Assembly: GCA_019096065.1 (NCBI GenBank)
Contig: JAGUCH010000002.1
Location: forward strand, 13,962,501-14,026,500
DNA length: 64,000 nucleotides
Reading direction: 5' to 3'
Origin: Paracyclopina nana
Taxonomy: Eukaryota; Arthropoda; Copepoda; Cyclopoida; Cyclopettidae
The notes beneath the pieces are model-generated. The model was not told where the DNA came from, did no database searches, and was given only the letters and a program-made list of their open reading frames with translations. Both the position numbers and the translations under genes were made by a program. Below are positions 57,005 to 64,000 of this stretch, piece by piece. Positions within the stretch are counted from its first letter, which is position 1, and the number at the start of each line of letters is the position of its first letter.

Positions 57005-58769
57005 TTATTGGACATAATTTGGATCGAGATAGTTATTGGTTGGGTAGAGATAGTCTTTGTCCACTGTATCATTAAGTTCATTGCTCAACTTTCTTCGCAC
57101 TGGTCTCAAGATATGCTCAGGCATATGGTTGGGCTTGTTCTCGAGAATAATGCCCTTGGGAGCACAATCCAGGCAAAAGTCCACTGAGTAGTCTCCGAAT
57201 TCGTCCTGTTCAAAGTCATCACAATCAGTGCAGGTGAATCTGCCGCCTTTGATGGGCTCTACGCCACAGCCGTCACATTTGTACCCTGTGTGCACGAACA
57301 AAGAGCTGCCATCTCGCAACTCAAGCTCTTTTTCTCTCCTCACTCGCTTCAACCATTTCAACCTAAAAAATAGCATAAAGTTGGTGTCACATAAGCAGTC
57401 AAATAATAGCTTTTTGTACCTTTGGTAGGCAGGAGTCTTGTACTTTGAAGGATCAATATCTTCGTCATCAGAAACGTCTTCCTCCACTACATAGTATTTG
57501 GCACTATCAAGTATCCTATATTTAGTCGGTCTTGGCTGAGATGCGTCATCAGAGTTGAAAGAGCTACATGCACTAAACACAGACTCGTCAGCTTCCCTCT
57601 CATCCTCATCGGTCATTTTGACATCTGGCTTCAGGTCAGGGAAAAAAGAAGAGTTACGACTGCCAACCAAACTGTTAGCATATTTCCCTTTGATGGTCGG
57701 CCTCTTCGCCCTGGCCAAGCCAGACCCCGAGCCCGATCTAGAGCTTTTGTAGCGCCCAGGTACCGGCATTCCTGCCTTGTGGAGTTTCTGGTAATATTTT
57801 TGCATTCGGCTTTGCACTTGAACAGGAGTTCGGTTGCCAAGACAAGTGGCTATTTTCTTCCATCTTTCCATTTCGATTTCCTCAGAAGGATACTCAACCA
57901 AAAGCTCCTCCAGCCTCCTTTGCTCCTCAGGAGTCCAAGGTTGGTTAAATGTTTGGGGCTTGGACTGGTCGAAAATCCTTCCTCTCACCAAATATTGACC
58001 CTTTGCATTCCGTTCTACCTTGCAGTCCAAAATGCCCTCCACTTTTTCCTTATCTTGTTGGCTTTCAAGCAACCGCTTAGGAACCCCTTTGAACCGAGTC
58101 TCTGGCTTTTGCACTACATGACTCAAGGAGGGGATTTTGTACTTGTCCCAGTCGATGTTGGGAACTTCTGGAATTGCCTGTTTTGCGGGCAGCTTTGCAA
58201 ACTCGGCTTGAAAGTGGCTAAGAAACTTCTGAGGGTTCTTCAAAGCAATTTCTCTTGCCTTGATCAACTCTTCCAAATCCTTGATTGCCTTAGAAAGCAA
58301 AAAATTTAGATTTTTCAATTAAATGTTAAGATCAAATGCGGAGCTATTGTCATACTTGGATTTTTTTGGCCTGCAAAACAGCCAAATTACGAATCAAGCA
58401 ATGGTAATCTGGGTTGGATCTCAAGACTTCGTGATCAGTCTCGAAAAAGTACTCTCCAGGAATGTCTTCCTCCTTCACCTGACTTCTCTCCTCCTGAAAG
58501 TGACACTGAAAAATGTCCGAAGGAATTTGCAGATCTTGATCTGGCTTGACAAGAGCTTCCACTTTGACGACACGAGGACTGTCCTGCTTGACTTTTAACA
58601 CTTTCTGCTGCTCAGGAGGGTTGACAACATTGATCACGACTTTCTGCGCCTCATTCTTGGCACTCTTGATGGTGATGACACGTTTCTGTTGGTTGCCAGC
58701 ACAAATTTTGCTGTTGGTGTCCGATTTTATGAGCAAACTCCGTGGATTGTTTACTTTCAGTAGCGACAT
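57005..58769 (-). CDS. ZZZ3: ZZZ3, ATAC acetyltransferase complex subunit
   Basis: Exons 58769-58356, 58288-57420 and 57362-57005 join in frame to 546 aa. After a basic, disordered start, a SANT/Myb domain is seen at about residues 270-330 (QPWTPEEQRRLEELLVEYP then RWKKIATCLGNRT and QVQSRMQKYYQKL). A ZZ zinc finger follows at about 450-510 (YKCDGCGVEPIKGGRFTCTDC, then FCLDCAP). This domain order matches ZZZ3, which reads the histone H3 tail and recruits the ATAC complex for H3K9 acetylation at promoters. The vertebrate protein is longer at the N-terminus. It is divergent from IFT57 and immediately upstream of GTSF1. Confidence 0.95.
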
Positions 58770-59247
58770 TTTAGCCCTAGACAATTTCACGATTTTTCTG
58801 TTCCATTTGTTTACAAACACACAAAGTAATGAGTGTGCGACTGCGTGAGCAAAGAGTATCGTGATGGCGCGAAAATTCAAATTTCCCTCCTTCCCTAATT
58901 TTCCCCTCTCTATCCTGATTCCCAAATCGTAGGTTTTCTTCATCTTGTAGAATTAAACGTGATTTCGATAATACAGAATAATAGCGGAATTCCGGCATAT
59001 CCATCGTAAAGTGTCATTGCGTTAGCGGCTCAGCGCATATTGGTATAGATATATGTGCCTCAAAACAAAGGCATGCCATCTAGTGACATTTTTAAGCATC
59101 ACTTGGGAGCAAAGCAAACTCTCAAATTTAGTTCAGGCGAGATCAGTTCAAATGAGCAAGGTCAAAATATGAATCATACATCGAGCAAGCATTTACGCGA
59201 TTAGAAAGCTCAGGTATGGCTAATGTAGGAAAGCTGAATGCTGCAAA
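58770..59247. promoter_or_regulatory. divergent promoter ZZZ3 / IFT57
   Basis: This 478-bp spacer must carry both promoters. The minus strand at 59074-59085 reads CACTAGATGGCA, which resembles the CTCF core motif. No TATA box is evident. Confidence 0.45.
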
Positions 59248-61118
59248 ATGTCGGCTGGAAGCAAAAAGGGTAATGGGGAGGCAGAAGATGCTGAGCCCAC
59301 AGAGGTTCCAGTTGATGGAGGGCCAGGCCTAGCATACATGCCCTTTGTAGTGATGGAGGATCTGTTGGACAAGCTAAAGCTTCTCAACTATGAAGAGGTA
59401 ACATCCAAGCGAAAAGAACATATTAAGCTAGTCTTCTGAATTCTGTATGATGCACTAGCATGACTAGCTTGATTTTTCCATTGCATTGTTAGCCTAATTA
59501 GAAATTATTATTCTTGCGATAAACAGGAGTTTGTCAAGGATCTGCGAATGAGGCCTCTCAACAGACATTACTTTGTCCTGCAAACGAATCCAGGAGAGCA
59601 ATTTTTTCTTTTCACATCATTGTCAGCCTGGTTAATCCGTAAGACAGGAAGACAATTTGACCCTCCTCAAGAGTATGATGATCCCAACTCTACCATAGCC
59701 AATATTTTGGACAATGTGCGACAGCTGGGTGTCACAATTGATTTTGCACCTAGCAAATTGAAGCAGGGTTATGGTGAGCAGGCCATATACGTCCTTGATC
59801 GATTGTCGGATGAGGCACTTAGGTGAGTTACACTTTTGAAATAAACATATACTATGCATATCTGCTAAATTTGTACAGGCGCGAGTAAAACAAGTCAATC
59901 AACAATGCATTCATTTAAATAAAAATTGCGGCCCAAGACTTTAATGCAATATTGACCTAGCATGGCGTTGATTGGGTAATTTATAAAAATACTGGGACTC
60001 TGTTACCTTGATATACTTTCACTCATATCAAGATAATCTGTAGATTGTCTAAATTCAGGCTGATATTGCAGGAAATTACTAACATAGTGTGATGATAATA
60101 TTATTTAGTAATAACCCCAAATGATGGCTACTTATCACGTTCTCTATAGTGGTGCCATCTAGCGTGGCAATGAAGAAACGCTGCAACTAAAATTTGCTCA
60201 TCCCCGCGCTTCTTCACATAAATGCTACTTTACAGGGCAACTCATTTCACCTGGGGAAGGCCAGTCCCGCCCACTGAAGCAGCCACAGAGGAGGATGAGG
60301 AAGTAGACGAGGCCGAGCTGAATTTGGACAAAGTGGAGGAAGAGATGGCTGCGGACTATTCAGATGAGGAAGAGGATGAAATATTGCATATTGATGATTT
60401 GCAGGCAGTTTTGCCTGGCCACCATGTAACTGATTTGGAATTAGCCAAGCCCTCAGAAATTCTCGCCTCCACGACTGACACTGAAGCATGGAATTTGGAG
60501 GTGGAAAGGGTGGCACCAAAGCTCAAAGTCACAGTCAAGATGGACGGAAGAGACTGGAGATCACATTTGGAGCAGGTGATTCCCTCCAATTTGCTAGCTA
60601 ATGACAGCCTTTATTTGTCCTTTTTTCAGATGCACACTCATCGCCAGGGCATTGAGGAGGCCCTGACAACAACCAAAAGCCAGCTGGAAAAGCTTCACGG
60701 TGACATAGGGAAGACTCTGGAGAAAATCTCCAGCAGGGAAAAATACCTGAACAACCAGTTGGAGGCTCCTTTGAGTGACTTGAAGCGATTGAATGATAAC
60801 TTGGCAGCATGCAGGGAACAATACAAGTCTGTCAGTGGAGGTGTGACTGAGAGGTCAAAAAAGCTAGCAGAAATCGCGGATGATTTGGAAGCCATCAAAA
60901 CTGAAATGGAGGAGCGTGGCTCTAGCATGACTGATGGAACTCCTCTTGTCAACATACGCAAAACTTTGGCCAGAATGAAGCAAGAGGTGGTAACAATGGA
61001 TGTTAGAATTGGAGTTGTCCAGCACACCCTGCTGGTTGCCAGGCTCAAGGATAAAAGCAACATGCAGCGAGATTCTTATAACTGGAACGTTGGACTTGAT
61101 CATAGCCACGGCTATTAG
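59248..61118 (+). CDS. IFT57: intraflagellar transport protein 57
   Basis: Exons 59248-59397, 59527-59822, 60236-60575 and 60630-61118 join in frame to 424 aa, the family length. MPFVVMEDLLDKLKLLNYEEEF and RHYFVLQTNPGEQFFLFTSLSAWLI form the N-terminal calponin-homology-like part, followed by PSKLKQGYGEQAIYVLDRL. An acidic linker (EEDEEVDEAELNLDKVEEEM) precedes the C-terminal coiled coil, residues about 265-390. IFT57 (Hippi) is a peripheral subunit of the IFT-B complex, which carries cargo along cilia. Intron 2 (413 bp) is the longest in the gene and contains a CTCF-core-like word. Confidence 0.97.
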
Positions 61119-63496
61119 CGAAACTTGGCAACAAGATTGACCATTATTTGTTTTTATGTCCATTTAGTCTTTAAAGTAATGCAGCTCATAACACCTTCAT
61201 TCACAATCTCCCAAGGTTTTTTTGCTATTCCAATAACTATTTGAATATATAACGGTGAAAATAAATAAGATCCAATACCAGTCTGGCATGATTTGTTGAA
61301 ATGCTTGCGCGACAGCCCAAAAACTTTTTGAAACAAATCTACTAATTTAGTAATGATCATGACTGAAAAACTGAAACTTGACTGCGCACGTACTATATGC
61401 AGTATATTTTTTAAGCCTTACTCCTATATTCCGACAAATAAAGGTAAGTATGTTAAAAATTAATTACTTCGATTATTAACTAGTGATGGAACGGAAGCTT
61501 GAAAGCTTGAAACTAAAACCCAGCTTTAACAACATAAGCAAAAAGCTTGGGATCGCTCGAAAAAGCTTGAAACCCAATAAATGCAAAGCTTGACACCAAA
61601 AAATTCCAAAACTTAATCCATTTTTAATCAAAAGAAAAAATGGCTGATTCAAAAATTAACAAATACCTAAGGGAATGCAGTACTAAAATTAAAGTTAAAG
61701 CTATTTCTGTCATTTTTGCGATTTTAGGTAATTTTGTCAAATTTGACGACTAATAGTCATTTCTCGTATCAAAATTCTAAAAAATTAAAAGTTTGAAATG
61801 TGAAAGAAGCTTGAGACAGCTAGATATGATTATCAAAAGCTTGGGATCGCTCGAACTATAACTGTCGAACACATTTTAAAAAAGATGGATCAAGCCAAGG
61901 ATCAAGCAAAAAGTTTCCAGCTCGTGTCATGACTTTCATCATTTATCACAATTCAGCACCAATAAATTCACTCACTTATCTACGTTTGGTGAAGAAGCAT
62001 GTCTTCACCTTACAAAAACGTTTCTGTATTCAGCGCACAGAAATCACGAAATTTTGTGTTATTAATTGTAATCAGTAAATTTTACAACTACTTATTTAAA
62101 TTTATAGCGGTTTCATGAGAAATTGAGAGAACAGCAGAGCTTTGCTGTTGTTGTGAACTTGACAGTGACTTTGTTTCATTGTGCTGAAGGCAATAGGAAA
62201 AAATTACAGACAGAAAAATACTTTTATTATGCAAATTCCAGTCTCAAGAATATGTTCTGGTATTCGGTAGGGAAGCGCAGAAAGAGGCAACACTAGCGCC
62301 ATCTTTGTTTCCTCTAAAGCAATGAAAGTTTGAGACGGTAAGCAGAACTGTTTTTTTGGCCCTAAAACTTTTCATTTTTCAAACTTGAAGACTTTGAAAT
62401 AACTTTCTAAAGTCAGGGCGAAAATTCAAAATTTTTTAAGGTGCACGACAAGACAAGAACCTAACGCATATGTTCCTGCCTACGAAGCGGAAAGAATGAA
62501 AAAAGGCATAGATGTTCGTACTTTTAAGCTTTAGGCGTTGTTGCAATTCAAAGTCGCGAAATCTGCACGACTTTAAAAATCATAATTTACAAAATAAAGA
62601 TACTGAAACGAATAAAACGTTAAGAATCACCAAAAATCCTACTTTGCCTCAGTCCTGCAATCATACAGCAATCAGATCAATGAGCAATGAATGGTGCGAG
62701 AAGGCTTTTTTCTGATGCTGACAATATAGTATAGTTGGCTTTTTCATGCACATTTTGTCGGTATTCTGAGCTTGTTTAGAAAATAACTGTCGGCTGGCAG
62801 TCATAACAAAGCTGTGATTACAGGGTGACCAGATGTGGCTATTAATAGCCAAAGTGGCTATTTTTGACCCATGTGTCTACGCTCGGATGAAAAATAGTAG
62901 CTCGCTTCTCAAATTTTTTCCGGCCTCTCAGGGATTTTTCCTGTGGCCTAACTTTTGCTGAGGGGGTAGGGAACTATGGGGCTTTCCATGTGGCGCTTTT
63001 TTGACACTAAGTTACCAAAACTGGACGCTACAATCAGTGCTAAACTTTCCAAGTTACCGAAATTTGTCACATCACATCACAGCACAACAGACAACACAAC
63101 ACAAGTCAGATGGACAAAAGCGTAAGAGTTTGTTTTTCATCAAGAGTTACCTAACTAAGCAGAAAGTCACACAGCTAAAATTGGTGTTTTATGTAAGAAA
63201 AAGGGGATAAATGAAATGAGCTATGAAATAAAGTTTGTTTTGGTTGCTTGTTTCATGTCCATCTGCCAGTCACTCCTTGACACTGTCACTATTGTGCAAT
63301 GCATCGCATAGTTACCATTTTTGTCAACTTGGCGGTGGGTTCACTACATACGGCAGTGAAGCGAAAATCCTTGTATTTTGCTGAGATTAGGCGTGCGCTC
63401 GCATCTACCGTACAATAATGATCTTTTTTTCATCACATGTGAAGAAATAATATTCATTATTGTACGGTTGGCGACTTGAGAGTTCTTCTTCAATTT
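61119..63496. other. gene-poor stretch downstream of IFT57
   Basis: No supported coding region. The first half contains a patch rich in AAGCTTG words (see the repeat at 61541-61855). The second half is AT-rich, with scattered short open frames and no family features. Two CTCF-core-like words lie at 62295-62304 and, just beyond this stretch, at 63621-63630. Confidence 0.55.
61541..61855. repeat. repeated AAGCTTG-based word
   Basis: AAGCTTGGGATCGCTCGA occurs exactly at 61543-61560 and again at 61837-61854. Shorter AAGCTTGA(A) copies lie between and before them (61495, 61503, 61563, 61586, 61807). They may mark a decayed transposable element or tandem repeat. Confidence 0.5.
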
Positions 63497-63575
63497 AAAA
63501 AAAGACAACACCGGGATTCGAACCTGGGTCTGCTGAGTGAAAGGCCTGCACACTACCACTATGCCACCAGAGCAC
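63497..63575 (-). ncRNA. tRNA-Glu-like pol III element, degenerate
   Basis: On the minus strand a perfect B box (GGTTCGAATCC, 63514-63524) and a good A box (TGGCATAGTGG, 63556-63566) are spaced as in a tRNA gene. A T7 terminator follows (63497-63503). The anticodon position would read TTC (Glu). The acceptor and anticodon stems do not pair well, and the T stem has one mismatch, so a working tRNA is unlikely. It is best read as a tRNA pseudogene or the head of a tRNA-derived SINE. Confidence 0.5.
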
Positions 63576-63707
63576 ATCTAAAAACCTTCTCTGCTATGTG
63601 ATTTAAAAATGCATGAAAAAGCGCCATCTATTGAAATGACACCGCATTTAGCAGTGACTGATGACTGCTGAGCTCTTGTGTTGCTAACCTCATTATAATG
63701 CGCGCGC

Positions 63708-63710
63708 GCG
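63708..63710. repeat. end of short (CG)n run
   Basis: A ten-base CG run ends here (63701-63710) beside TATAATG. A similar (GC)n run lies at 17723-17736. Both are simple sequence. Confidence 0.5.
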
Positions 63711-63832
63711 ATTGACCGCAAAGTTTTACCTGCAAATGAGCTATCTTTTTTAAGGCCAATTTAATTGATAAATCACTCAATTTTTTGCATTTAAAAGTAC
63801 TATTGGGACTTTTAACCCTCACGAAGCTGACA

Positions 63833-64000
63833 AAAATGTCAATACTGTCCTGATGACTCGTCCATATAGGGTTTTTCGCTCATTCGTAGTAAAATTCCAG
63901 ATCACTCGTGGCTTCGCCACTCGGTGATCTTTCATTTGACTACTCATGAGCGAAAAACCCTATATGGACTCGTCATCAGGACAGTATTGTTACATTTTTT
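63833..64000. repeat. fold-back (long inverted repeat) element
   Basis: Two arms of about 80 bp (63833-63913 and 63917-64000) are reverse complements with few mismatches. The outer core AATACTGTCCTGATGAC recurs inverted near the right edge, as does CCATATAGGGTTTTTCGCTC. The inner arms meet at a short CTTCG loop flanked by ACTCGTGG and CCACTCGG. It has the form of a MITE or fold-back DNA element; the right end may run past the window. Confidence 0.85.

Noticed and set aside
63503-63575. Functional tRNA-Glu
   Set aside because: Acceptor and anticodon stems do not pair, so only a tRNA-like element is called.
1-64000. Retroviral, LTR, Polinton or CRISPR content
   Set aside because: No reverse transcriptase, integrase, capsid or envelope reading frames, paired long terminal repeats or spaced repeat arrays were seen.

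Overview
The window looks like nuclear DNA of an arthropod, most likely a crustacean; a copepod-like animal is a guess. Reasons: split genes with short introns (mostly 50-75 bp, canonical GT-AG), an AT-rich background, a Methuselah-type GPCR, cilium genes (CC2D2A, IFT57), and lineage-restricted secreted Cys-rich proteins. About 26 protein genes can be modelled on both strands. Nearly all exon joins given here were checked for reading-frame continuity by hand; none has transcript support.

Layout. 1-4227: 3' part of URB1 (pre-60S ribosome factor), in one uninterrupted exon. 4656-5137: a small secreted peptide precursor with repeated RxxR units. 5356-7463: a secreted Cys-rich protein whose first exon is not found. 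7464-10882: gene-poor, with a clustered 17-bp motif. 10883-15724: a secreted haem peroxidase of the plant/fungal/bacterial superfamily, an RDLDS-motif glycosyltransferase-like protein and a carbohydrate sulfotransferase. 15725-20049: gene-poor. 20050-23177: two tandem GT49 (B4GAT1-like) glycosyltransferases.

23871-27341: four genes packed on the minus strand (IMMP paralogue, IMMP2L, ITFG2, HYI). The first two overlap by one base (TAATG), the next pair is 8 nt apart and the last pair 130 nt apart. This looks like an operon. 27709-31441: RNASEH2C and ACSS2. 31695-35435: CAB39 and TMEM64 (minus). 35682-37722: GGT7. 38294-42882: PTPN14/Pez. 43108-45274: Methuselah-like receptor. 45437-50887: a 53-aa membrane protein ORF and CC2D2A, one base apart. 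50962-53092: two tandem EGF-like secreted proteins. 53817-56221: a GCNT/GT14 glycosyltransferase. 56403-58769: GTSF1 and ZZZ3, a second close same-strand pair. 59248-61118: IFT57. 61119-64000: gene-poor, with a tRNA-like pol III element and a terminal fold-back repeat.

The most notable theme is tight same-strand gene packing, with splice-acceptor-like sequences directly before start codons. Spliced-leader trans-splicing of polycistronic transcripts would explain this. A second theme is the number of Golgi glycan enzymes: two GT49, one GT14, one sulfotransferase and one glycosyltransferase-like protein.
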